Source of the DNA: Vishniacozyma victoriae
Lineage: Eukaryota > Basidiomycota > Tremellomycetes > Tremellales > Bulleribasidiaceae
Assembly: GCA_017654735.1 (NCBI GenBank)
Contig: JADPYG010000001.1
Location: 434,001-498,000, forward strand
Direction: 5' to 3'
Length of the DNA stretch: 64,000 nucleotides
Below the pieces are notes generated by a model. It saw only the letters and a list, made by a program, of their open reading frames with translations. It had not been told where the DNA came from and searched no databases. Below are positions 1 through 11,406 of this stretch, one piece after another; the first letter of the stretch is position 1, and the number at the start of each line of letters is the position of its first letter. The position numbers were made by a program, and so were the translations under genes.

Positions 1-1438
1 AGTTCTAGGCGCCGTGACGGGTGCTTTCGACGCTTCCTCACTTCCACTCGTTTTTTTCAAGCTTGCCTACTTCTCTCATAGTGGGAAGCCGAACATGTAA
101 GTCCTATGATCGAGTCTGGCTGATGATAGCCGGACATTCTTTCTCTCCTACACCCTGATCCCTGTCCTGTAGGTCAACCTAGAGCGAGTCCGAGTGAGAT
201 TGACGATCAGGTTGATAATCCAACAAATCACATTCGGCCCTTCGGAAGCCTACGAACGTCCCCCTCCCCTTACCCTCACCCCATCTTCTCCCGCTCCCAC
301 AAGAAACCGGAGAATGTCATCCTCGTTCTCAAGGATCTCATATGGTGTACATGATGATGCGGATCCTGAGGAGGTTAAGGCGGTACTGGAGAAGAATGGG
401 GATGGGATCGTAGGTGTCTTATTTGGGAAGAGTGTTGGGGAACAGATTGGGAGTACTTGGTTCTGGTATGTTTATCTTGTTTACGTATTGGTGGAGAGGG
501 GAGATACTGATGATAAGGGCAATGGAGTTTATGGTTGTTATCCAAATGTACGTGCAGCAGGCTTATTGAAGACAAGTCAGTGTAAGAGCTAAGACGCAGG
601 ACGAGAATAAATTGGTACTTGGCAACAGTCAACTCACAGCTGGTCTACTACACGGGCGAACAACAGCTTGCTGATAGTCTGACCGACGGTTCGTCCCCCT
701 TTCGATAGCAACTACTCTGAATACGCTGACGGACTAGCATTCATCTTCCTCCTACCCCTAGGCGGTCTGATCAGTACGCCATCCCATCTAAATCGTTTCG
801 ATGATGTAGGAGAGCTGATAAAAAGGTATCCCCGCCATCGGCTGGCTACTAGACACCCGCCCAATGAGGGACGTGATCATCATCCTAGGCGTAATGGGTA
901 TCTCCTTCGGAGCGTTGACTCTAACATCTACGATCGTACCCCAACTTATCGGTATTGGAGTACTTGTGGTGGCTAGACCTCTCTTCTATACTGCTATTTC
1001 AGATTACGCAGCCAAAGTCTTTGGGTGTGTCCGCGTTCCTCCCTTCTCCTCTCCCTTCGTCCTTCATCTATATATCCTGTCTCCTACATCCTCCTCCATC
1101 TCCCTTCGCTCCGCTCGAGAGAAAAAGCTGATGTCAGATTCGAAACCTTCGGAACAGTCTACGGACTAGCAATGACCCTCTCAGGCCTCCTTGGACTCCT
1201 CCTAACACCAATGGACCTCCTCACCAAGAACGCACTAGGAGGGAACTTTACACCTATAAATGCCATCCTACTTGTCCTAGGAGCGATATCCGCTGTCGGT
1301 CTGTATTGGAGAGTATGGAGTCACGTACGTGAAGGAACGATTCGGGTGGAAGATGGTGGAGGGGTAGAGTGGGAGGCTGGATATAGTGGGATCAGTCAAG
1401 TTATTGTTGAGGAGAATGAGGATGAGGATGAGGCTTGA
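1..1438 (+). CDS. SLC43/Fmp42-like major facilitator transporter (5' partial)
   Basis: This is the C-terminal half of a multi-pass major facilitator protein; the start lies before the window. In-frame pieces join cleanly by GT/AG introns. The first exon reads GAFDASSLPLVFFKLAY, typical of the SLC43 (LAT3/LAT4-like) family that includes yeast Fmp42. Later exons give FFLSYTLIPVLLIIQQI, then a charged cytosolic loop (DPEEVKAVLEKNGD), and then further membrane segments around TFGTVYGLAMTLSGLLGLLL. At least six short introns are visible, most with a CTGAC/CTGAT branch site. The frame ends in a TGA after an acidic tail. The family moves neutral amino acids in animals; in fungi the substrate is poorly defined and the protein is reported at the vacuole, so the substrate here is not called. 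It converges on the polymerase delta gene, with about 280 bases between the stop codons. Confidence 0.8.
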
Positions 1439-1719
1439 GGGTCCCATTAAGCTAGATGAGCAGGGGATGATGTGGATATTGTCTAGAATTATCGAGACCA
1501 GCTCTTGGCTATTGCATTATTATATACAAACATTATCTACCTACTATACCTACTCTACATCAATCCATCCAAATTATACTTCTCACAACTACTCGCTCCT
1601 TATTGGCCCTACCTCCTCCCTCGAACATTCCAATCTATAACCAGGCATGTAGTACATTCTCCCTATATTCCACATCATCCTCTCCCTCCTTGGTTGTCAG
1701 GATCGAGTGGATCTGAATA

Positions 1720-2401
1720 TCAGCCCCGTCCCTTCATCAATTCCTCTCTTTCAAGTGGATGCTGAGCGACAAAAGAAAAGAGAAATGGGAAGTAAGAAGG
1801 AAGAACATACCTCGGAAGGTGGGTTCAATCCCCATTTCTTTGCCCTCTCCCATCTCTGTAATCTGGAAATCCCAACTGAAGGACCGTATTTAGGGGTCAT
1901 ATCGAATACCCTCAGTATATCTATCTATCAGCTTCCTGAACACCGGGGAGTGGATGACCATACGGTGAACTTGATTATGCGTATCAGGACCTGCGTGGAC
2001 TACTTATCAGCTGAGTCACATGACGTTGGAGTGAGCTTACTAGGTTCCATTCCAACCATAGCAGCTTTCGCATCTCCATAAAGCGAAGCCCACTCTTTAG
2101 ACTTTGGATTCAAAGATCTCCTCTCATCTTTCTTTCCCACCACCTCTTTCGCAATCTTAGAGGGGAGCGGTTCGTCTTCCGTCAAGTCGATTGATGAATT
2201 GGATGGCTGACGAGGGATGGATGTTGATGAGATTGATTGTTTTGATTTCCCTTCTACTCCAGGTTTACGTTGCGAGAATGCAAGTGTTGGCTTTTTGTCA
2301 GCTCCTGCTCTGGTTCACAAGAGCTTGTAAGCTGGGGGGCTTACCTGGGCCATTCCCGCTGCTTTCTTTGTTCGTCCGGTAGTGGACCTCTTTGGTGCCA
2401 T
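1720..2401 (-). CDS. POLD4: DNA polymerase delta subunit 4 (Cdm1/POLD4-like)
   Basis: This is the small accessory subunit of the replicative DNA polymerase delta. Five exons can be joined. Exon 1 codes a short basic N-terminus (MAPKRSTTGRTKKAAGMAQ). Exon 2 is a linker containing KEWASLYGDAKAAMVGMEP. The later exons give the diagnostic core VHHILRVFDMTPKYGPSVG followed by ISRLQRWERAKKWGLNPP, which is the POLD4 signature. The N-terminal stretch QPTLAF, made across the first intron, resembles the PCNA-interacting (PIP-like) motif seen at this position in the family. The branch site of the third intron forced a choice between two acceptors three codons apart; the one giving HHILRVFD was taken because it keeps the family sequence. 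The last few residues are less certain. The role in polymerase stability and PCNA contact is family knowledge. Confidence 0.8.
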
Positions 2402-2675
2402 CTTGTTTATTATTTGGTCGATCAACGACTGATTTATATAAGAGCTGAATGGAATGGACAGGCTAGCTGTGTGATATAGAGAATAAGAATTGAAGTGAAG
2501 TGAGAGAGAGAAAGAGGAGCGATCTACATGAGGACATGAGCATATGAGATATGACGATTTCAGGGATTTCCGCTTTAGGCAAATTTCTTCTCCACAATAA
2601 GCTTGCTTGCCTCTTGCGCTATAACCACACCTCTGCTCTATCATTAATCGTGTATATGTATGTTCATGTTCATAT

Positions 2676-3900
2676 CTATGCTACAATATCCTTGGCTCCC
2701 CACAATTTCCCCTCTCCAGCATCCCAGAGTATCAATTTCCCAGCAGAATCAACCCTCACCTCCAAATGTCTCCTGACACTCATATAAATCCCATGAACCC
2801 TCAATATCGAATCCGTACTAACAGGCGTTGCTTCCACCTTATCATCCCAATTATCCTCGTCCAACTCATGCTCCAAAGCGAAAGCTTCTTCGGCTGTTCG
2901 ATCTGATATAGATGGGTTATGGGGCGGTTTGAATGATGGGACGGTTTCTTCGGAATATGAAGGTGGTTTTGCGGTACTCGTATTTGCTTCAGGATGGGGG
3001 TTTGTCAACGTGGCGTGCTTCCCTCCTCCCTCTGCTTTCGAGGCTTCGCCTGCTTGTTTAGAAGCTTCTTTATCGGTCGAATAAGCTGTGTATAGTTGTC
3101 GTAATAGTCCAGTAGCTTTATGCCTTACATCCGTAGATAGCGTTGGTGAAGCTATGATGCTCCCGACTATTTATCAGCCCCTGTCCAGAAGCCAGCCTTG
3201 GAACAGGCAACACACCTTCACGTTGTAATGCCGACAATCCACCTAATTCGGTAGACATCTTTTCTATAGCCTTCGGTAATGCCATTGAAGCTATTATGGC
3301 ATCAGCTCATGTCGTGTGCGGTGTAGAGACGGACGTACATATTTTGGCGATAGTCCCCGAATTCTTGATCAGAGCTCCTTTCGTCATCGTAAGACCTTTA
3401 GCCATATATCCAGCAGCAGCAGTACCCCCAGCAACAGCCTATCATCAGCTCATTTCCCCTTTCTTTCTTTGTTTCGCTCCTCCTCACGTCTCTGATCACC
3501 GAAAGAGGAGAAGGTAGAAGATGAAGAATGAAAGATGAACTTACACCTGCAGGTAACATAGCAGCACCAGCTGTAGCAGCTACAGCACCCACCGCTATCG
3601 ATAGTAAAGCAATAGTAGCCGCAGATTTGAGGATTGAATAACGAGATTTCTTCGTCCCATCATCAATGAGTGCTTCTAAGGAGAACCAGACTTTTCCCGG
3701 CTACTCGTCAGCTCCATTCCATTTAGCATTTCATCAAGCTGACTTTGAATTTGATAGTTTGACCTGGTTGGACCTATCATTAGCCCAATCCAAAAGAATA
3801 TAGGAAGACCTACGCCATTCTCAAAGTGTAAAGCTGTCACCTGTTTCAAACAGATATTGAGTGGTGATGAGGTATTATTTGTAATTCGGCAGGACGGCAT
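2676..3900 (-). CDS. Conserved basidiomycete protein of unknown function with central hydrophobic Ala/Gly segment
   Basis: No function is recognised. Joined exons give a protein of roughly 300 residues. The N-terminus reads MPSCRITNNTSSPLNICLKQ, followed by ENGVQPGQTIKFK and PGKVWFSLEALIDDGT, which looks like a small beta-rich domain. A long Ala/Gly-rich hydrophobic stretch comes next (IALLSIAVGAVAATAGAAM and on), able to form one or two membrane helices. A Ser/Pro-rich acidic linker with a PPSY motif precedes a C-terminal beta-like block (ILRVHGIYMSVRR, then AGKLILWDAGEGKLWGAKD). At least six short introns were placed, including a mini-exon coding VQPGQTIKFK. From memory, proteins with this N-terminal pattern occur in multiple copies in basidiomycetes, but no characterised member comes to mind. 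The start is the ATG immediately before PSCRITNN. Confidence 0.65.
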
Positions 3901-4213
3901 GGTGATCGTATGTATCTGATGCGAGGTCAAGATCAAGCTCTTCCTAATCTGTTACTTGTACTGCCCGAAATAACGTATATTGTGAGTTGGCAGACTATAA
4001 GCTAATTGTTCTCTGACAAAAGATCAACGGTGGCGATGACGCGCAGTCAGAAGTCAAAAGTGGGGTAATCGCCAAGCGTTATAACCCAAACCTCGTCTTT
4101 TGAAAGTCATTCTCACACGACGATACATAATAAATCAAGCTACAGTAATATCACTACCTACCAGCAAGTAACGCGTAAATCTATATACATAAGCATCAAG
4201 CTTTTCACATGAA
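3901..4213. other. Intergenic stretch, 5' side of the unknown protein
   Basis: About 310 bases lie between the start of the leftward unknown gene and the stop of the leftward GH5 gene. It should hold the promoter of the former and the 3' UTR of the latter. No coding frame, RNA gene or clear element is seen. Confidence 0.5.
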
Positions 4214-6759
4214 TTAAGCAATAACACATCCTCCACATACATCTGACCAAGTACCTGATACTTGCGAGTATCCAATATCCCTCTCGATAGCTCCTCCTTT
4301 TCTGCTCACTTCAATCGTATAGGTTTCTTCGCGTGTAGGCTTGGGGTAGGTCCAGGTGAGGTATTGGCCTTCGATAGTGTGAGAGCCGGTTGTAGTTCGA
4401 ATATCAACATCCAACTCTAAACCCTGTTGAGCCTTTGTGTCGTCGTGGTATGACTGAGCTTCGAGGGATTTGGCATAATGGACAAAAGGTAGGTATATTT
4501 CGGTAGACAGACCTTCAGAGGTGAAATCATCTGGGCGGACTTTAACAGAAAGAGTGAAGGTGGAAGAACCAATATTGAATTCAGCATGTTTAACCTCTCC
4601 GACCGTAGCGACTGGGAATGGTCGGCAGACTGCTCCAACGGCCCTAGCACCGTCGGTAATCAGGGCTGGAGTAACACCTGAACCAGATCGAATACCTTCA
4701 GGAGTGTATGCGGGTAGGGAGACGGTCGCAGAACTGGCGATCGACGTTTCCGACCCGGAAGTCCTGTTGCTACCGGTAGGCTGTTTGGGTGGAAGCTCCA
4801 TATCATCTCTACTCCAAATAGAAAGGTCTTCTCCGTTCCTATTGGTCAGCTAGTCTCACGCAGATGAAGGAGGTGACATACCATAGATCACCTTCCTGGT
4901 GATTGTTGTCGGGAACGTAGGTCCACAAAGTATAGTTCAAAGCGTTTGGTCCTTCCAAAGCGTTCATCGAGCAATCCCATGCTTTTTGCTGGGCCGAGTA
5001 ATCACCCTCTCCTCGACCACCATCAACGAATCCATATGCCTTCTTGTCGTCCTACTAATCAGCTTCCAGTTATGTACCAGTGGAGAGGAAATGTACCATG
5101 TCATAAGGACACCCAATCTCTCCAATCAAAGTGGGGTACTTGCCCAACACATCGCTCGTATCCTGCTTCAAAACGCTCAACTGTCCTTGGATACAATTCC
5201 TAATATTCGTCTCTCCAACCCGTACAGCCTGAACAACAGACCAATACTTGTGCCTCAGCACACCGAGTGCATCGGCATTAAACCAATTCCAATGTTTCGT
5301 CATCAACGTCAACCCATCGTAATAATGGGGTGAAGAGCAGACTCGCCCTTTCAAGACGGACTCGGGAAGGTGTGGGGGTGGTTTCATGACTGGTGCTTGA
5401 ATAAACAAGATGGCTTCGGGATGGTGAGATCGGATTGTTGTCGCGTAGGCTGTCCAGTGGGTCGTAAAGAAATCTTCTACAAAGTTGATTTCACGTGATG
5501 TGTCGGTGTGGTAGGTGTTGAAGTAGTCTGGTTTAAGGAGAGCGCCGGTCTTGACATCCCAAACTCCATGTTGAGCCCAGACTGGATATCAGCAATACTC
5601 AATACACTTGGATTGGACATACTGCAAGTACCCATCTCCCATTCCTCACCCCTCTTCCATCCCCATTTCCCACCTCCCCTTGTTTCCTCCTCTTCTGCCG
5701 ATAACCAGACTTTCCGTCCTTTTGGATCCACGATCTGAGTCCCACTCTTCTTGGGGCCCAATCCACCGAAATCCCATACATCAAGTTCCTGCTTTTCACC
5801 CATACCCAATTTCATCCCCTGGATAGAACTGGCCGTAGGTCCCTTTTTCAATTGCCTATCCTTGGGTACACTTCCAATTTCCTTTTGCCCAATCAATCCT
5901 TCTCCAGGCTCATTCATACTATCCCATCCAATCACACACGACTCGTACAATCCACCTGCATCTGCTATCCTCTTCGCTAAAGCTCCTACGGAGTTAAGGA
6001 AATGTTCTTGTAGATAATCTTGGATATTCTTGCCGTCGATGACACATTTTGGAGCGAATACTTTTCCTCCGAAGAATAGGGTAAAGACTGTTTCCGAGAA
6101 TAGACGATTGTAGTTCGTTCCCCAGATCATTCCTGGGAAGGTGGATGGGTGAGGATCGGCTTTCGTTGGCCAATCGCAGTGAACAAGAGCGGCCATCGTA
6201 GCGTTCAATCCCTGTGGATCGATACCACACGCGTATAGCGTCCATAGAGGGGCGCCCGATCCACCTGAGAATCTCGACCACTAGAAGTCAGCTCCCTCCC
6301 TCACCGATTTGAGATATGACATACGACATCTTGATGAGGATCCATAAATACCCTAAACCCATACTCCTTACATTTCTGAAGTACCTCAACCACATAATCA
6401 AGGTACTCAACATCATATTTCCCAGGTCCCTCATGTTCGATCGCTTCCCAAGTGAAAACATATCGTAACATGTTAAACCCCCACGCCCTCAACCTTGCCA
6501 AGTGTTCATCGGCAGAACCATCTTTCAAATTTAATGGTCTTCCCACGAAATCCCCACGTCCAGCTTCTGCTTCTTCCCAGAATCCAGGTTGTTGCCATGA
6601 TGGTTGGTTTTGAGGGGCTTTTGCACCGCCTGATAGATTTACGCCCCGAAGGAGGAGCGTGCGCCCTTTTGTATCTTGGAAATTGAGGGATGAAGAATGG
6701 ATAAAGTCATCGGGGACTGGATTGCCCGTTGCTGGTGATGTTGTTGGTACGGGTGACAT
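4214..6759 (-). CDS. GH5 (subfamily 12-like) glucosylceramidase / steryl-beta-glucosidase, EGCrP-like
   Basis: This intracellular glycoside hydrolase of about 780 residues should cleave glucose from fungal glucosylceramide or ergosteryl glucoside, as EGCrP1 and EGCrP2/Egh1 do in Cryptococcus. The N-terminal part has [35 protein letters not shown] and FMDPHQD. The acid/base Glu is in [10 protein letters not shown] (codon near 5910) and the nucleophile Glu in [10 protein letters not shown] (codon near 5119). [11 protein letters not shown] and nearby strands form the C-terminal beta domain. Four introns were placed. The ATG at 6759 (MSPVPTTSP) is preferred because the family has no signal peptide; an in-frame ATG at 6828 would add a hydrophobic 23-residue leader. 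Which of the two substrates is preferred cannot be told from sequence alone. The gene is head-to-head with RIM13, 264 bases apart. Confidence 0.85.
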
Positions 6760-6851
6760 TATGACTGATGAATGAACGAAGAAAAAGAGTGCACAGTCGA
6801 TATAGAAAGTGGTGCAAAGTGGTCTCACTGTATTTCATCATCTGAATCCTG

Positions 6852-6859
6852 TGACGTCG
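6852..6859. promoter_or_regulatory. CRE-like octamer in a shared promoter
   Basis: TGACGTCG lies in the 264-base gap between the divergent GH5 and RIM13 start codons. It is one base off the palindromic ATF/CREB site TGACGTCA. One match of this size can occur by chance, so function is only suggested. Confidence 0.25.
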
Positions 6860-7023
6860 TCGACCCATTAGGGAATTGAAACCCTGAAAGAACCGCGGGG
6901 GCGCAATTTAAGCGTGGTTTAGGCGGGACCTCGATAGATTCCAGCGAACCCGGACCGTAATATCGTCACATCCGGCCTCGCGGTAATCTAGCTTCTGTTG
7001 CAGATCCTCCTGACTATACACTC

Positions 7024-9946
7024 ATGTCGTTCAGGACATTCCAAGAGGGACTCAGACTAGCAACGGTAAGCTCTATCGTACCCTCTGAGGACAACCTGAC
7101 CGTCAGGACACAGCTTCGAAAGCGATAACAGCTGAATCGTCCCTCTCATCCTTATCACCACTCGTCTCCCCCTTGCCGACTTTACAGCGGACATTCACGC
7201 TTTACATCGCGTCTGCCGAGTCATATTCTCACCTCCTATCGTCCGGGTTGGTCCCTACCCACGAAAAAGAGGCCATCAGGAAGAGATGGCGATTAGTCTT
7301 GGAACGAGCTGAGAAAGTTAAAAAGAGGATAGAAGGGCTCGGAGGTCATGTCGCTAAGATAGACCCTGGGGATGAAGGGACTGAAAACGCAGTGATCAGA
7401 AGGGGAGGTCTCATGAACGGAAGTAAGCTGGAAACATGGCGTGAGCCTAGTCCGAGAGAATTTGAAGGTGGAGAGTATAGGGAAGTCAAAGAACCTGATA
7501 TGCCGGATGTTGATGCTGTTTGGAAGGATATTGGGAGGGAGGAGTGGGAATGTGATGTGGGCAAGGAAGAGATTTGGACGGTGAGGCAGGGAACAGGGGC
7601 GGATTGTTCCGTTGCTGCTGGGTTGGGGGTATCACTAGAACATAATAGGTTGTGGGATAGTAAGGTACGTTAACATCGATTTGAGATGATGTTGATGTTC
7701 ATGCTGATTTGATAGCTTGGCTCAAGCTCACTGTATCCCCAGAGTCCCCTCCAGCCACTCCGCTCAGATAATGGAAAGCACGTAGTCAAGTTACTCCTAA
7801 ATGGGGCATGGCGAGGCGTGATCATCGACGCCCTACTCCCATACTCTGCAACAACCTCAAAACCACTCCACGCAACAACCCAACCGATATCCTCACACTC
7901 TAGATCAATAGGCCCACCATGGATACCACTAGCTACTAAAGCCTATTATAAAGCCCTAGGAGGTTACACGATACGAGGATCCGACCCAGGTCCTGATATA
8001 TACGCTTTCACCGGCTGGATCCCAGAACGACTAAGTCTGAAAGAAGGTTTCCAACGAGAAAAGGAATGGAGGAGGATCTATAAAGCTTGGAGTGAGGGTA
8101 AAGTTCTTGTGACACTGGGTACGGGGAAGGTGGTTCAGAGAGATCTGGTACCGTTTCATGCGTATGGTGTTATTGGGTTAAGGGAGGAGAAGGGGGAGAG
8201 GGTTTTGGAAATTGTGGATCCCGGGTCTACACCTAGGCAGTCGGATGGTGTGCTAGAAGAGTCGATGGATCAGCTCAGCCTGCAACCCAAAGAGGGTAAG
8301 ATCGTCTTTGGCCTCCGTCTGATAGAGCCTGATGACTAGGCTCGTTCACCATGACTTGGGATCAAGTCTGCGGCGACTTCGAGGCGATCAGTCTGAATTG
8401 GGATCCTGCTCTGTTCCCAAACACGGCTATACGGCACTGGTAGGTCATCTCATCTATGAAGTAAAGATGGAACAAGCTGACAAATAGGTCGTGGTCGAAG
8501 AAGCCCGATGAGGCAGAAGCCAGAGACAGCGGACAAGGTGAGCTGAGGATGTCGAGATCGTCGTGTGAGCTGAACATCAGATTCAAGCCCACGCTACCGC
8601 CTCTCTCTTCGTGGCTCGAAGGCGGAGGAAGTGTGCATCATGCTTTCACAGCATACTACCAACAAGGATCGACCCCTTGACGATATCGCCCTCCATGTAT
8701 TCGAAGAACACAACCCAACTAGCTCAACAAGGATCCTCCACCCTCAACGGGCCGAGTCAGCCGTGAGTCTTCCCCTCAATTCCAGACCCAGCTAATTTCC
8801 AGAGTCCCTACTCGAACGGCCTACATGTCCTTGTCCGCTTCACTCCCCGTCGTCCAAACTCTGACCTCACCATCATCGCCTCTCGAGATCGCGGAATCTT
8901 TCAACGCGACTTTACTCTACAAGCTTTCGCGCCCTCCTCGACCCAGCTGAGCCTGGAAAGGGTGAAAGCATCACTACCGTTCTCATATACCGTCAATGGT
9001 CATTTGAATTCGAGGAATGCGGGAGGTCATCCTGGGAATCCATCACATATGATCAATCCGCAGTATAAGGTTGTTATCCAGCCTGATACTGGGAAAGTGA
9101 AGGGAGTGGTGAGGATGGTCGTAACGGGTGATAGAGAGATTCCCTGGAATATCAAACTTGTTTGGGGAAATGGGACTAGAGTCACAGAGTGAGCTTGTTC
9201 ATACGGTGAGAAGGTTTTCAGCTGATGGGTAGTCTCTCTGAGGATGCGGTGATTGCTGATTCTGGAGCGTATTCCTTTGGGATGGCTTATTGTGATGTAA
9301 CCGATGTTCAAGGTCAGTGAGACATCAATCGCTGTTGACTATAATTGATGCCTTAGCTGGCGCATACACCGCTATCGTCTCCACCTTCGATAGTGGTACC
9401 ATCGCGCCTTTCTCAGTCCAATTTGAATCGGACCGAGCGCTCGGTATTGACGCTATACCAGCCGAAGGTGCTGGGTTGTATAGTAGGGTGGTGCACGGTC
9501 GATGGTAAGTGGACCGAGCTTGACGCCGCTGACCGTTCAGGATCAAAGGACAATCCGCAGGCGGTCGGCCTAGCGCTGGATCGTACAGCTCGAACCCGAA
9601 AGTCGAGGTGATCCTCCCTAAACCCGGAAGTATCACGTACGTCCCCTCTCTGTCTCGTGTTTCACATTTCGGCCTGACCTCCAGAGCCCGACTACACCTG
9701 CCCGAACCGCTTGGCCATCCGATCAATTTGACGATCTTCAAACGCAATACAGATGGCGCACTTGGTGATCAGGTCGCCACGACTGGACCTTATTCTGATA
9801 CCCTCTCTGGAGTGTGTATTGTCAAAACCAAACTCGAAGCGGGAATATATCTGTTTATTCCTTCCACATACGATAAAGGGACAGAGTGTGCTTGGACACT
9901 GAATGTGTGGTCGGACGTAGGTCTGAGCGCAGAAAATGCCAAGTAA
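7024..9946 (+). CDS. RIM13: Rim13/PalB-type calpain-like cysteine protease
   Basis: This is the calpain-7-like protease of the Rim pathway, which in fungi processes the pH-response factor Rim101/PacC at the endosome. It has roughly 800 residues in about ten exons. An N-terminal MIT-like helical part (TLYIASAESYSHLL, KEAIRKRWRLVLERAEKVKK) is followed by the protease core. The catalytic Cys is in GADCSVAAGLGVS (codon near 7605) and the His in FHAYGVIGLRE (near 8157). Two beta-rich C-terminal domains follow, with RYRLSLRGS, IALHVFEEH and a last strand pair ending LNVWSDVG. The position of the catalytic Asn reads VDPG, so Asp replaces the usual Asn-Pro pair. An apparent TAG at 8337 lies in a 44-base intron and is not a break; splicing yields FTMTWDQVCGDFEAISLNWD, expected for this family. 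The start is the ATG of MSFRTFQEGL. Confidence 0.85.
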
Positions 9947-10615
9947 ATGTATCAATGGAACAAAGGTAGTCTGGTTACTAGGGCTCTTTATGAAAGAGGG
10001 ATGAAACGCAAATGAAAGGCCTTCCTTGGAATGATCGGTCCAAGCGCGACTTTCGGCGTCATAGCCCAGTTGCTCGGCGCTTCGGGATTTCTACTTTGGC
10101 CAAGTGATTCCAAGGGCAAGAGGAACAAACAAGTGAGTTTGTTTGATATACACTACCAATGGTGTATATCGTATTGTTAGCCGACGCCACCCCTGATTGA
10201 ATGTTTTTGTTGAATAATGAGATTAGCTTCCGTTGTTTCGTCAACAAAGCGTAAAGCGGTAGGGTTCCTTAATAATAAGGGATAATGACCCTGAACCTTG
10301 TTTGTGTTTAATACATTGTTTACCCTGAAACAGAAATGGACCGTGCATTGGGATAACTTCGTTTGAAGGAGGTCTTATATCTCATTCCCCCCTTTCTTCA
10401 TTACCCATCTATCTGTCTTACTCACTTACTTACTCCGATACACTATCACACTCTTTTACATCAACGCTCATTCAACAACTACCTCGACTTCGACGACGAC
10501 AATCAACCGACCGACTTCGAATCAACTCTAAACCAAATAAATCGATAAACAAAGTAAAATCACTCGCGCTCAGATCCACCAGCACAAAACCAAACCGACA
10601 TACTAATCAATCATA
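9947..10615. other. Intergenic stretch with pyrimidine-rich leader of the LysM gene
   Basis: There is no coding frame in this 670-base gap. The last 250 bases are strongly C/T-rich, then C/A-rich before the LysM start codon, as is usual for highly expressed fungal promoters and leaders. Nothing else is recognised. Confidence 0.5.
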
Positions 10616-11406
10616 ATGTTTGCTAAAATCGTACTTGCTCTTCCTTTTGTTTCTGGTAAGTCTTCCTACTGGATACGCATGCATGCAAAGCTGATCACTG
10701 TGCTTCCTTTCGAATTCCACCTCGCCAATCTATCATTATTCAAATACCTCACCTACTCCCGCCACCTTGACTACGCTTCACATGAACAGCCGCTTGGGCC
10801 GCTGTTGACGGATGTACTAGGACTGCCACTATCCAGGCTGGAGATACTTGCGATTCCATCTGTGAGTCATACTTTTTCAACACCGCCTTTGGCTCTCAAC
10901 CCTCGACGGGTCTTGGCAAAGCTCGGACTATCGCTGATAAACAGCGCACAAATACGGTGTCTCAACATACCAGCTCGCTCTCGTTAACGAAGCTACCATT
11001 TCCGACAACTGTGACAACCTTGAACCCAACCAGGAGATCTGTCTCGGTGTCGAGGGTCACGACTGTACCAAAGTCTACACTGTTGTCGCCAACGAGTACG
11101 TCGTGTCACCTGGAAGCTGTATAGCACAAGCTGACTGGCAGCACCTGTGATTGGATCCAGGAGACATACGGTATTACCAACCCAACCCTTGTCGCCAACA
11201 ACCCCCAGATTGATGCCAAGTGCGAAAACATCTACGTTGGAGAAGTCCTATGTGTCGACACGGATGATTACGTCTACCCAGAGGTAAATCAGACTATCTA
11301 CGATGTGAGTCCGAGGTCTATACACCTCACTCACTCCTTAAATGGAATTAAACTGATACAACAGACTCTCGCTTGGTCTTACCTACCATGGTGTGATGAG
11401 CAGTAG
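10616..11406 (+). CDS. Secreted protein with two LysM domains
   Basis: Five exons (10616-10655, 10790-10861, 10945-11095, 11142-11304, 11365-11406) give 155 residues. A hydrophobic signal peptide (MFAKIVLALPFVS, ending near AAWA) leads into two LysM repeats. The first runs from TATIQAGDTCDSI to NLEPNQEICLG. The second runs from KVYTVVANDTCDWIQETYG to ENIYVGEVLCV. The cysteines typical of fungal LysM proteins are present (GDTC, NC, IC; NDTC, KC, LC). Such proteins bind chitin or other GlcNAc polymers outside the cell, either in the wall or as effectors that mask chitin; which applies here is not known. The protein ends with an unusual aromatic tail (TLAWSYLPWCDEQ) on its own exon. Small size and lack of other domains argue against an enzyme. 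Confidence 0.85.

Noticed and set aside
1815..1840. tRNA B-box-like GGTTCAATCC
   Set aside because: It lies within the coding exon of POLD4 (GLNPPSE, opposite strand) and no cloverleaf surrounds it.
8325..8345. Apparent premature stop (TAG) in RIM13
   Set aside because: The TAG is inside a 44-base GT/AG intron; splicing restores the conserved TWDQVCGDFEAISLNWD block.
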